Translations under genes and position numbers: made by a program | Origin: Rhodocyclaceae bacterium UBA5602 | GTDB taxonomy: Bacteria; Pseudomonadota; Gammaproteobacteria; Burkholderiales; Rhodocyclaceae | Length of the DNA stretch: 46,569 nucleotides | Assembly: GCA_002424865.1 (NCBI GenBank) | Contig: DILC01000065.1 | Coordinates: 1 to 46,569 of the forward strand | Direction: 5' to 3' | Shown: positions 34,498 through 42,141 of the stretch, piece by piece | How the letters are laid out: the number at the start of each line of letters is the position of its first letter | How positions within the stretch are numbered: the stretch's first letter is position 1 | The notes under the pieces: generated by a model | Told to the model about the DNA's origin: nothing | Databases searched by the model: none | What the model saw: the letters and a program-made list of their open reading frames with translations, nothing else

Positions 34498-34521
34498 AGT
34501 GAGTTGTCTCAAGGCCTGTCG

Positions 34522-35004
34522 ATGAATGTCCTGCCTATGCCTGTCCCCCGCAATTTCTCCATTCTGCCCATGTCGCCAGCGGATATTGAACAAGTCTCCG
34601 CCGCTGAAAAAAAGCTGCATCCTTCGCCTTGGACGCGCGGCAATTTTGCCGATGCGCTCGCTGCAGGTTATGACGCACAAGTGATGCGCGACGCCGATGG
34701 ACGCTTGGTCGCTTACGGCTTGGTGATGCAGGGGGTGGAAGAGGCAGAGTTGCTGAACTTGAGTGTGATAAAAGAGTTTCAGCGCCAGGGCGCAGGGGCT
34801 CTTTTGTGCGAATATTTGCTGCAACGTGCCAAGGCCATGGGGGCGCTCCGGATGTTCCTCGAAGTGCGCGCAGGCAATATCGCTGGCCGTGCTTTGTACA
34901 GGCGCCTCGGATTTGCCCAGATCGGCCAGCGCCGGGGCTATTATGCGGATGCGGACAATCGGCGCGAAGATGCGATTGTCATGGAAAAAACGCTCTCTGG
35001 CTGA
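34522..35004 (+). CDS. rimI: Ribosomal-protein-alanine N-acetyltransferase (RimI-type GNAT)
   Basis: Acetylates the N-terminal Ala of ribosomal protein S18 in E. coli. GNAT marks: acetyl-CoA loop VIKEFQRQGAGALL, the EVRAGNIAGRALYRRLGF motif and QRRGYYAD with the RimI-typical tyrosines. Start is uncertain; ATG 34522 (MNVLPMPVPRNFSILPM) gives 160 residues, 34537 is also possible, and the TTG at 34495 overlaps the tandem repeat. Follows tsaB, as in many proteobacteria. Confidence 0.9.
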   Translation: MNVLPMPVPRNFSILPMSPADIEQVSAAEKKLHPSPWTRGNFADALAAGYDAQVMRDADGRLVAYGLVMQGVEEAELLNLSVIKEFQRQGAGALLCEYLLQRAKAMGALRMFLEVRAGNIAGRALYRRLGFAQIGQRRGYYADADNRREDAIVMEKTLSG

Positions 35005-35027
35005 GTTTTGAAGCTGAGGAAACTTTG

Positions 35028-35090
35028 ATGATTACGAACTTGATGCTGAATTTTCACGCCCATCAACCATGTGATGAAAACCAGCGATGA
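35028..35090 (+). CDS. 20-codon leader ORF coupled to the uracil-DNA glycosylase gene
   Basis: MITNLMLNFHAHQPCDENQR is preceded by a good ribosome site (GAGGAA at 35015-35020, 7 bases from the ATG), and its stop overlaps the next start as ATGA. The glycosylase ATG itself has no clear ribosome site outside this ORF. The arrangement suggests translational coupling; no family is recognised for the peptide. Confidence 0.45.
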   Translation: MITNLMLNFHAHQPCDENQR

Positions 35091-35908
35091 AGCCTAGTCG
35101 AGAGCGCCTCTTGCGCGAAATGGGGCTGGGTCCGGTATGGACATTGCGCACGCCCAGAGAGGCTGTCAATAATCAGCCTGAAATTCATCCGGCTGCGCCT
35201 GATTTGCCGCTTGTTGAGGCGACGGATCTGGACGCGCCGAAGATCAAGGCCGTGCCCGCAGCAGTCGTTCAGGCGCCAGTGGCGCAGGCGACCGTGCCAT
35301 CGGCTACAGCGTCGCCAGATTCAGCCATTGCCCTGCCTGACTGGTCATCCCTGGAAGCCCGTGTCGCGGCGTGTCGCCAGTGCCGGCTTTGTGAAACGAG
35401 GAAGCAAGCCGTGTTGGGCGTGGGTGACCGGCAAGCCGACTGGTTGTTTGTGGGCGAAGGCCCGGGGGCGGAAGAAGATGCGCGTGGCGAGCCGTTTGTC
35501 GGCCAAGCCGGGCAATTGCTGGACAATATGCTGGCCTCGATTGGTTTGCGGCGCGGACATGATGTCTATATCGCCAACGCGGTGAAATGCCGCCCGCCGG
35601 AAAACAGGACACCAGACGCTGCAGAAATTGCCGCTTGCCGGCCTTATCTTGCTGAGCAGATTGCCTTGTTGCAGCCTAAATTGATTGTTGTCATGGGACG
35701 CCCTGCGGCGCAAGCGATTCTGCAAGCCGAGGTGAAAATCAGCGATATGCGTGGCAAGCTGCATGACTACAACGGCATACCGGTGATTGTGACTTATCAT
35801 CCGGCGTATCTGCTGCGCAACCTGATGGAAAAAGCCAAGGCGTGGGAAGATTTATGCTTTATGCGCCGCACGATGCGGGCACTAAAAGCTGCCTGGCGCG
35901 ATGAGTAA
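35087..35908 (+). CDS. Uracil-DNA glycosylase, family 4 (Fe-S type)
   Basis: Removes uracil from DNA in base-excision repair. Conserved segments: the first two cluster cysteines in CRQCRLCETRKQAV, FVGEGPGAEEDARGEPFVGQ, NAVKCRPPENRTP, and the C-terminal HPAYLLRN. Cysteines near 134 and 150 complete the [4Fe-4S] set. 273 residues; the first about 85 form a Pro/Ala-rich low-complexity extension typical of proteobacterial members, which may bind other proteins. Translation probably coupled to the 20-codon ORF just upstream. Confidence 0.93.
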   Translation: MKPSRERLLREMGLGPVWTLRTPREAVNNQPEIHPAAPDLPLVEATDLDAPKIKAVPAAVVQAPVAQATVPSATASPDSAIALPDWSSLEARVAACRQCRLCETRKQAVLGVGDRQADWLFVGEGPGAEEDARGEPFVGQAGQLLDNMLASIGLRRGHDVYIANAVKCRPPENRTPDAAEIAACRPYLAEQIALLQPKLIVVMGRPAAQAILQAEVKISDMRGKLHDYNGIPVIVTYHPAYLLRNLMEKAKAWEDLCFMRRTMRALKAAWRDE

Positions 35909-35967
35909 AAAATCCACCACCGCGCTACCCTTGCGCCTGAGGTACAGATATTGCGATTATCCATCTC

Positions 35968-37389
35968 ATGGCCATTCATTACCCTAAATCTTTCTTCAAA
36001 CTGCTCTCCGCAGGTTTTTTGCTGGCGGTTTTACCGTTGATCATCGGTTTGTTGATCAATACTGTCGCCATACAGCGACTCGCCACGCAAAGCCAGCGCG
36101 CCATTTATGATGCCGCGCGGGTGACCCATGCGGCGCGTGAATTAAGCGAGACAGCAAATTCCCTGGAGCGCATCGCGCAACAAAGCGTCATTCTTAAAGA
36201 TGATGCGATGTGGGAAAATTATCTGCTGCTCCATCAACGATTTGTCAATGTCAGCGTGCGCCTGGGGCAACTGCCGCTTGAATCCGCCATGCGGACGGAG
36301 CTGACCATGCTGCAGGCAACAGAGCAGCAGTTGCATATCTCACTGGTGCAAATGGGCGTTAATGCCAAGGATGCACCGGACATGGCTATTCAGTACGCTG
36401 GCGTTGCTGACACCGCGCGGGAATTATTGACCCGCTCAAGCCAGGTGATTGACCGGGAGGCTGAATCCTTAAATCGCCTGGCTGGAAAAACTGAATTGCA
36501 GGTCAAGCGACAGCTCTTTTTGTTATTGCCTCTCTCGATTGTCATCGTGGCAGGGTTTACCTATTTGCTGGCCAAACCGATTGCCCAGCTAGAGCAGGGG
36601 ATACGCGATTTGGGCGAGCGTCGGTTGGATGCGCCCATTGAAGTGGTAGGGCCGGAGGATTTGAAGCAGTTGGGGAACCGATTGGACTGGTTACGCTTGC
36701 GGCTGGTGCAGTTGGAAGAACAGAAAAGCCGCTTCTTGCGGCATATCTCACACGAGCTTAAAACCCCGCTCACCGCCTTGCGGGCGGGATCGGATTTACT
36801 GGCCGAGGAAATTGCCGGGCCATTGACTACCAAACAGCAGGAGATTGTGCGCATCTTGCGGCAACACAGCCTGGATTTGCAATGCTTGATTGAAGATTTG
36901 CTCCGCCATGGCGAGTCCGAGTTTCAGCAAACCCCGCTGAAGCTGCAACCTGTCAAGTTACTGGAAATTATTCGGTATGTTGCCGATAAACAGCGCCTCG
37001 CGATGGCTGCACGCCACATCGAGCTGGCGCTCGATGTGGATGGCTTTACGGTCAATACCGATGTTGAGCGTTTGCGCGTGGTGGTGGATAATTTTCTGTC
37101 CAACGCGATTAAATACTCGCCGCCCTACGGAACGATTACGGTATCTGCAAAACAGGAGCACGGGCGGGCTGTGTTATCAGTGATTGATGAAGGTCCGGGC
37201 GTGGCTGCGGACGATATGGAAAATCTGTTTGACCCGTTTTATCGCGGGCGGGCTGTGGCTGCAGGCGCCGTCAAAGGTTCAGGTTTGGGCTTGTCCATCG
37301 CAAAGGAGCATGTACTCACCCTGGGTGGGGAAATTAGCGTGGGCAAAGGGCGAGGCCACTTTTCAGTATCGCTGCCACTCCAGGTGTAA
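35968..37389 (+). CDS. glrK: GlrK/QseE-like sensor histidine kinase
   Basis: 473 residues: one N-terminal membrane helix (about 9-32), a helical periplasmic sensor (33-175), a second helix (about 178-200), a HAMP-like linker (AKPIAQLEQGIRDLGERRL), phospho-acceptor box RFLRHISHELKTPLTALRAG and an ATPase domain (NFLSNAIKYSPPYG, DEGPGVA, GSGLGLSIAKE). The GlrK assignment rests mainly on the operon: the next genes encode a QseG-like lipoprotein and a sigma-54 activator, the same order as in enterobacteria. GlrK is thought to sense envelope state. Stop overlaps the next start (TAATG). Confidence 0.88.
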   Translation: MAIHYPKSFFKLLSAGFLLAVLPLIIGLLINTVAIQRLATQSQRAIYDAARVTHAARELSETANSLERIAQQSVILKDDAMWENYLLLHQRFVNVSVRLGQLPLESAMRTELTMLQATEQQLHISLVQMGVNAKDAPDMAIQYAGVADTARELLTRSSQVIDREAESLNRLAGKTELQVKRQLFLLLPLSIVIVAGFTYLLAKPIAQLEQGIRDLGERRLDAPIEVVGPEDLKQLGNRLDWLRLRLVQLEEQKSRFLRHISHELKTPLTALRAGSDLLAEEIAGPLTTKQQEIVRILRQHSLDLQCLIEDLLRHGESEFQQTPLKLQPVKLLEIIRYVADKQRLAMAARHIELALDVDGFTVNTDVERLRVVVDNFLSNAIKYSPPYGTITVSAKQEHGRAVLSVIDEGPGVAADDMENLFDPFYRGRAVAAGAVKGSGLGLSIAKEHVLTLGGEISVGKGRGHFSVSLPLQV

Positions 37390-37958
37390 TGGCAATCAAG
37401 ATGAATTTTTATACGCGAAGCAGGCTTTTTCATGCTCTTTTAGCGGGTCTGGTGCTCTTCGGGTGCGGTAGCGCGCCGCCATCCACGCCTGCTGGGTCGG
37501 TGATGGCGAACTTCCAGTCGCCACGAAGCGAGCATGCTTTTCTGGTCTATTTTGATCAGCTCCGGCAGTTGTCTTCAACAGAGCTGGCAAAGGAGGTTGA
37601 TCGGGTGCGCAAGAACTATGCAAAAGACAAATCCCCTTTCTATCAAATGCAATATGCAGTCGTTTTATCTGTGCCAGGAGGGGATGCGCGCCATGCGCTG
37701 CAACTGTTGGAACCCTTGGTGAAAGACACCAGGCGCCGCGATTATTCGTTGTATTTCCTGGCGGCACTATTTTATGCCGAAGCAGTCGAGCGCGTGCGGC
37801 TGGAATCCCAGGCGCAAGCACAAGCGTCCCAGCTGCAAGCGCATGCAACGGCGTTGCAAGCCCAAACCCTGCGTGCAGATGAGCTGCAAAACAAGCTTGA
37901 CGCATTAAAAGATATTGAGAGAAAAATGATGCAACGCGAAACGCTGATCAAGCCATGA
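37389..37958 (+). CDS. qseG: QseG/GlrG-like lipoprotein
   Basis: 189 residues. The leader ends in a lipobox (LVLFGC, Cys near residue 26), so the protein is lipidated. A central helical domain (FLVYFDQLRQLSSTELAKEV, ending YSLYFLAALFYAEAV) precedes a long C-terminal Gln/Ala-rich coiled coil (about residues 135-185). In enterobacteria the outer-membrane QseG contacts the sensor kinase and is needed for its activity. Start at 37389 is supported by the TAATG coupling; MNFYTRS at 37401 is a possible alternative. Overlaps glrR by 4 bases. Confidence 0.78.
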   Translation: MAIKMNFYTRSRLFHALLAGLVLFGCGSAPPSTPAGSVMANFQSPRSEHAFLVYFDQLRQLSSTELAKEVDRVRKNYAKDKSPFYQMQYAVVLSVPGGDARHALQLLEPLVKDTRRRDYSLYFLAALFYAEAVERVRLESQAQAQASQLQAHATALQAQTLRADELQNKLDALKDIERKMMQRETLIKP

Positions 37959-39298
37959 GCACGACACCCCCACGAATTCTGCTGGTTGATGATGATGCGG
38001 ACTTGTTGCGTCTTTTGGCCATTCGCCTGGAGAGCGCGGGATACAGCGTCATGACAACCCTTAAGGCGCAACAGGCGCTGGCGATGATCGGGCTCGAACG
38101 CCCCCATCTGGTAATCACTGATTTACGTATGCCGGGCATGGATGGCGTTGCCTTGTTTGATGCGATTCAGGCAACGCATTCGAGCTTGCCGGTGATTATT
38201 TTGACGGCGCATGGGACTATCCCTGATGCCATTGCCGCGACCAACCGGGGCATATTCGGTTATCTCACCAAACCTTACGATGCGCAAGAGTTATTGGTGC
38301 AAGTTGAGCAAGCGCTTCGATTTTCAACCAGCACCCACGCGGCCATGTTAAGCGATCAGGCCTGGCGAGAAAAAATTGTCACCCAAAGCCCGCTCATGGA
38401 AAGCCTTCTGGCGCAAGCTCATCTGGTTGCGGCAAGTGATGCCGGCGTGATGCTGTATGGTGAATCCGGCACTGGCAAGGAGTTACTGGCGCAGGCTATT
38501 CATCAAGCCAGTGCGCGCGCAAAAAAGCCGTTTGTGGCCGTGAACTGTGGGGCGATTCCGGAAAATCTGCTGGAATCTGAATTGTTTGGCTATGTGCGCG
38601 GTGCTTTTACCGGCGCTGCCAAGGATTATACCGGGTTGGTCAGGGAGGCTCATGGCGGCACGCTGTTTTTAGATGAAATTGGCGACATGCCCCTGCCATT
38701 GCAAGTCAAGTTATTGCGCATGCTGGAACAAAGAGAAGTCCGCCCCTTGGGTGAGGCTAAATCCCATCCAGTGGATATTCGCGTGATCAGCGCAACACAC
38801 CGTGATCTGGAGGTCGAAATGACAGAAGGCCGGTTTCGGAGTGACTTGTTTTATCGCCTCAAGGTGGTGGCGCTATCCATTCCGGCGCTGGCGGACCGGC
38901 GGGATGATATTCCCTTGCTCGCCCGGCATTTTTTACGCACCCTGGCAGAGCGGTACCGTCGGGAGGTGAATGGATTTTCACCCGAGGCCATGGAAATTCT
39001 GGTGCGTGCCCGCTGGCCAGGCAATGTGCGGCAATTGCTGAATGTGGTGGAGCAGGCGGTGGCCTTGTCCACCGGGCCGATAGTGCCCGTCCTCTTGGTG
39101 CAAAATGCAATTCAGGCTGTGGAAGATATTGTGCCTTTTGATGAAGCTCGCCGCCGTTTTGAAGCCGACTATCTTGCCCGCCTGCTCAAGATGACGGGTG
39201 GCAACGTGGCCAGTGCAGCAACGCTTGCCCAGCGCAATCGGACAGATTTTTACAAGCTGCTGCAGCGCCATGCCCTGGATCCTGCCTTATTCAAGTAA
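37955..39298 (+). CDS. glrR: GlrR/QseF-like sigma-54-dependent response regulator
   Basis: 447 residues in three parts: receiver (LLVDDDADLL, Asp in LVITDLRMPGMDG, Lys in LTKPYDA), AAA+ domain with Walker A GESGTGKE, the sigma-54 contact loop GAFTGA (in YVRGAFTGAAKD) and Walker B TLFLDEIGDM, and a C-terminal helix-turn-helix (NVASAATLAQRNRTDFYKLL). An intact GAFTGA loop means it should activate sigma-54 promoters. A palindrome containing TGTC-N10-GACA, the site known for GlrR, and a -24/-12 promoter lie just downstream. Confidence 0.92.
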   Translation: MSTTPPRILLVDDDADLLRLLAIRLESAGYSVMTTLKAQQALAMIGLERPHLVITDLRMPGMDGVALFDAIQATHSSLPVIILTAHGTIPDAIAATNRGIFGYLTKPYDAQELLVQVEQALRFSTSTHAAMLSDQAWREKIVTQSPLMESLLAQAHLVAASDAGVMLYGESGTGKELLAQAIHQASARAKKPFVAVNCGAIPENLLESELFGYVRGAFTGAAKDYTGLVREAHGGTLFLDEIGDMPLPLQVKLLRMLEQREVRPLGEAKSHPVDIRVISATHRDLEVEMTEGRFRSDLFYRLKVVALSIPALADRRDDIPLLARHFLRTLAERYRREVNGFSPEAMEILVRARWPGNVRQLLNVVEQAVALSTGPIVPVLLVQNAIQAVEDIVPFDEARRRFEADYLARLLKMTGGNVASAATLAQRNRTDFYKLLQRHALDPALFK

Positions 39299-39413
39299 AT
39301 CATCCTGGAAACCTCCGTTTTCCGTTTCCAATGCCATTGGACCATGGATTCCGACTGGACGGGATTGGGATGTCACCGTACCGGATCAATAGGATCATTC
39401 CTCCTGTTGCTCA

Positions 39414-39443
39414 GCGCCCTGTCTTTTATTGGCGACAGGGCGC
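39414..39443. promoter_or_regulatory. Candidate GlrR activator site (upstream activating sequence)
   Basis: GCGCCCTGTC, ten bases, then GACAGGGCGC: a perfect 10-bp-arm inverted repeat containing TGTC-N10-GACA, the pattern reported for GlrR sites upstream of enterobacterial glmY. No T tract follows on either strand, arguing against a glrR terminator. It is centred about 71 bp upstream of the -24 element, a usual enhancer distance. An AT-rich stretch with two GTTTATAA repeats (39464, 39478) lies between and could aid looping. Confidence 0.65.
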
Positions 39444-39498
39444 AAGAGGGCTTTGGGAGATTTGTTTATAACTAACTGTTTATAAATATATAATTATC

Positions 39499-39514
39499 TG
39501 GCATGGTGGTTGCT
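39499..39514 (+). promoter_or_regulatory. Sigma-54 (-24/-12) promoter
   Basis: TGGCATG-GTGG-TTGCT matches the sigma-54 consensus TGGCACG-N4-TTGCW with one change; GG (39500-39501) and GC (39512-39513) are exactly ten bases apart. Transcription would start near 39525, leaving about 47 nt before the small gene at 39572. Confidence 0.75.
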
Positions 39515-39571
39515 ATGTGATCTTCAGGTGCTTTTTTCAAAGTGCCGGACTGATTACTCAAGGAGCCAACG

Positions 39572-39772
39572 ATGCAACATTTGAAATTTAAAACCGGTTT
39601 TGTATTAAGCCTTTTCGTGCTGTTAACAGCATGGCAAACCTCCGCTAAACATGAAACTTCCAGCACGCTGGCTGGCGATGCTGAAGCCCATTCAACCGCA
39701 GGCTCGGGTGATGTCTCTTCAGTATTCATCCCCGAGGAGGTGACAGCTGGCGCATCGGTTGCTATACCTTGA
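39572..39772 (+). CDS. Small exported protein, predicted sigma-54 target
   Basis: 66 residues with a signal peptide (MQHLKFKTGFVLSLFVLLTA, cut after QTSA) and a short Ser/Thr/Ala/Glu-rich mature part (about 41 residues) without cysteines or recognisable domains. AGGAG at 39561-39565 is 6 bases from the ATG. First gene after the sigma-54 promoter, and 24 bp before the next gene, so the two should form one operon. No family recognised. Confidence 0.65.
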   Translation: MQHLKFKTGFVLSLFVLLTAWQTSAKHETSSTLAGDAEAHSTAGSGDVSSVFIPEEVTAGASVAIP

Positions 39773-39796
39773 CCGGTTATGGAAAGGAGGCAAATC

Positions 39797-40459
39797 ATGA
39801 GCCAAGCCCCGAAAGTTCTCTATCCTGCCCTGGTTGTTGCGGCCATATCGGTGACGGTGTTCAGTGCATTGGGGATAGAGACTTTATTGAATCGCACGCC
39901 GCTTGCACATTCGATGGGCCAGACGCAAAAGTCAGGTGCTGATGGCGTATCGGGACATGGCGAGGCTGACACAAGCCCAGCAGGCAACAAATGGCGTGAG
40001 CCATCCGCTAACGACGGTGCGGTGCCTGTCGATGGCTCAACAGGGCGGTTTGTCGTTGATAGTTCAGCCGATGACCGCCAAGGCAGATCAAATGCTTTCC
40101 CACAACCACTTGCTGCAGCTTCTGTTTGCAATGATTGTGGTGAGATTGTCTCGATCCGGCGCATTGAAACGGCAGGCCAGGGCAGCGGCGTCGGTGCCAT
40201 TGCCGGCGGTGTCGCTGGCGCCTTGTTAGGCAATCAGATGGGCGCTGGCAATGGCCGGGTCGCCATGACGCTGTTGGGGGGGGCAGGCGGTGCTTATGCG
40301 GGCAATACGGTTGAGAAGAACATGCATAAACGCAGCGCTTATCAAATTCGCGTGCGGATGGACAATGGCAAGTTGCGCACCGTCACTCAGCATGAGACGC
40401 CGGATTTTCGCGCCGGCGATCGGGTGCGGATCAAGCAAGGTGCGCTATGGCCTGTATAG
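39797..40459 (+). CDS. Glycine-zipper 2TM-domain membrane protein
   Basis: 220 residues. An N-terminal membrane anchor (VLYPALVVAAISVTVFSALG) is followed by a polar linker (about 45-115), a CNDCG pair, then the Rickettsia-17-kDa-antigen-like glycine zipper (GVGAIAGGVAGALLGNQMG ... GGAGGAYAGN) and a small C-terminal beta domain (YQIRVRMDNGKLRTVTQ, GDRVRIKQG). Proteins of this kind sit in the envelope and are often stress-induced. Start MSQAPK is set by AAAGGAGG at 39783-39790, about 6 bases before the ATG. Second gene of the predicted GlrR/sigma-54 operon. Contains a G8 run at 40276-40283. Confidence 0.85.
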   Translation: MSQAPKVLYPALVVAAISVTVFSALGIETLLNRTPLAHSMGQTQKSGADGVSGHGEADTSPAGNKWREPSANDGAVPVDGSTGRFVVDSSADDRQGRSNAFPQPLAAASVCNDCGEIVSIRRIETAGQGSGVGAIAGGVAGALLGNQMGAGNGRVAMTLLGGAGGAYAGNTVEKNMHKRSAYQIRVRMDNGKLRTVTQHETPDFRAGDRVRIKQGALWPV

Positions 40460-40672
40460 CCCGGCGCCTTTGCGCCCGCAAGCGACATGGAATTTAAATG
40501 GCGACAAAAAAAATCTTTATTTTTCATTAAGTTAATTGATTTATCTAAAATTCCGTCGTCAGGCTGCGACAAATTCAAGGCATCCATGGTCAAGGGCACA
40601 TGGGCACATGGCTGAACAAATAAAAAAGTTTTACCAAGTTTTTTCACGGCAATTTTTTTGAAAGGAATTCAT

Positions 40673-41341
40673 ATGTTCAAACTATCCGGCAATTCTCTTA
40701 AATCGAACGAACTATCTGGCTCACGCGGCAGCCCAAGCCCAGCGGTTCCACCTTCCGCCGCGAACCCGGCCCATGCTTCCCGTCATGCGCCAGGGGTGAC
40801 GCCCTTGGCAAAATCAGGCGCTGCTGGCGTGGCGAATGGGTTGCTTAAACCACCTGCTGAGGCTGGGGTTGCTGCTTCTGCCAGTGCGTCGCACACAGCG
40901 GGTACTGAGCAAGGTTCAACGCAGTCAGGGGCATCGGCTCCGGTTGATCGCGCCACCGGCAGCCGGTTACTGGTAGGGCCGGATGTCAAACTCAGAGGGG
41001 CGGAAATTCTCGATTGTGACACCTTGGTGGTTGAAGGCAGCGTTGAAGCGACGATGGATAGCAATGTGATTTGCATCGCTGAGCAGGGGAAATTCAGCGG
41101 CACGGTAAGCGTGGATAACGCAGAAGTGTTTGGCGTTTTTGAAGGCGACCTTACCGTGCGCAATCGACTGATGATTCATGCCACGGGGCGCGTAAGCGGC
41201 AAAGTCCGCTATGGCAAATTAGTGATTGAAGAGGGCGGCCAGGTGCTGGGCGATGTTCAGTCTACCGTTGCCGCTGCCTCAGCCGCCAGTGGCGATGCTG
41301 ACAAAGCCTCATTTGCCAATGTGCTTGCCGCACGGGCTTGA
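40673..41341 (+). CDS. Bactofilin
   Basis: Polymer-forming cytoskeletal protein (DUF583). The C-terminal right-handed beta-helix is clear from GSRLLVGPDVKLRGAEI through VEGSVEATMDSNVICIAEQG and FEGDLTVRNRLMIHATGRVS to residue about 205. The first about 100 residues form an Ala/Ser/Pro/Gly-rich disordered arm, longer than in many bactofilins. ATG at 40673 has AAAGGA 6 bases upstream. Roles in the family include cell shape and localised peptidoglycan or envelope processes. 222 residues; the gap ahead (40460-40672) holds an AT-rich segment but no clear promoter. Confidence 0.9.
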   Translation: MFKLSGNSLKSNELSGSRGSPSPAVPPSAANPAHASRHAPGVTPLAKSGAAGVANGLLKPPAEAGVAASASASHTAGTEQGSTQSGASAPVDRATGSRLLVGPDVKLRGAEILDCDTLVVEGSVEATMDSNVICIAEQGKFSGTVSVDNAEVFGVFEGDLTVRNRLMIHATGRVSGKVRYGKLVIEEGGQVLGDVQSTVAAASAASGDADKASFANVLAARA

Positions 41342-41464
41342 AGAATAACCTGATCGGCAAGATCATTCACGCTGGATAAGCCTGGCGGTTTACGCAATGG
41401 GCCAGGCAAGGATCGCCATGGGAATCAAGCAATCCTTGATTTTGCATCGCCAAGGCCTCATATT

Positions 41465-41498
41465 GGCGGGCGTAGCAGTTTGCGCCCGCCATTTATTT
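41465..41498 (+). terminator. Hairpin with T-rich tail between bactofilin and lemA
   Basis: GGCGGGCG (41465-41472) pairs with CGCCCGCC (41483-41490) across a 10-nt loop, followed by ATTTATTTT. It probably ends the bactofilin transcript, although it lies very close to the lemA ribosome site and may attenuate read-through. Confidence 0.65.
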
Positions 41499-41511
41499 TC
41501 AGGAGATCCAC

Positions 41512-42129
41512 ATGAGACCACCTCTTGCCGTTTTATGTTCATTAGCTGTTCTGCTGCTCTCGGGTTGCGGTTATAACCAGATTCAGGTCAATGACGAGCA
41601 GGTCAACAGCGCCTGGTCTGAAGTGCTCAACCAATATCAGCGCCGGTCGGATCTGATTCCTAATCTGGTCGCCACCGTGCAAGGCTACGCGGCGCATGAA
41701 AACGAGGTGCTGACGCAAGTGACGACGGCACGGGCGAATGTGGCGGGCATCAAGGCGACGCCCGAATTGATCAACGATGAAGCCGCGTTTGCCAAGTTTC
41801 AACAAGCGCAAAGCGAGCTGGGCGGGGCATTGTCACGGCTGTTGGTCGTGGCGGAAAATTATCCCAATCTCAAAGCCGATGCGAGTTTTCGCGATTTGCA
41901 GGCGCAACTGGAAGGCACGGAAAACCGCATTACCGTGGCGCGTAATCGCTACATCAAATCCGTGCAGGAGTACAACATATCCGTGCGTACTTTCCCGAAC
42001 AACCTGACCGCACTGGCCATGGGCTGGAAGCCGAAAGCCAATTTCAGCGTGGACAACGAGAAAGCCCTTGCCACGCCACCGCGCGTGCAGTTCGTGGCGC
42101 CAGCCGCAACCCCCGCACCGGCCAATTAA
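41512..42129 (+). CDS. lemA: LemA-family lipoprotein
   Basis: 205 residues. A lipobox (LLLSGC, Cys at about 19) replaces the usual bare membrane helix, followed by the LemA helical bundle: VNSAWSEVLNQYQRRSDLIP, NLVATVQGYAAHE, LLVVAENYPNLKA and the C-terminal ARNRYIKSVQEYN. AGGAG at 41501 is 6 bases from the ATG. LemA genes are commonly followed by TPM-domain genes, as here; the molecular role is not established. Confidence 0.93.
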   Translation: MRPPLAVLCSLAVLLLSGCGYNQIQVNDEQVNSAWSEVLNQYQRRSDLIPNLVATVQGYAAHENEVLTQVTTARANVAGIKATPELINDEAAFAKFQQAQSELGGALSRLLVVAENYPNLKADASFRDLQAQLEGTENRITVARNRYIKSVQEYNISVRTFPNNLTALAMGWKPKANFSVDNEKALATPPRVQFVAPAATPAPAN

Positions 42130-42141
42130 AGGCGGTTGGGC

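Noticed and set aside
35939..35954. A second sigma-54-like sequence (GG-N10-GC with TTGC) just upstream of glrK
   Set aside because: The predicted transcript start would fall at the glrK ATG, leaving no leader, and the -24 part matches poorly. An autoregulatory promoter is not excluded, but it is not supported.
39371..39388. A possible second GlrR site, TGTC-N10-ATCA
   Set aside because: The right half differs from GACA at two of four bases and no flanking symmetry exists.
40594..40609. Two tandem copies of GGGCACAT ahead of bactofilin
   Set aside because: Only two short units; no more than a local duplication and not a binding-site array that can be supported.
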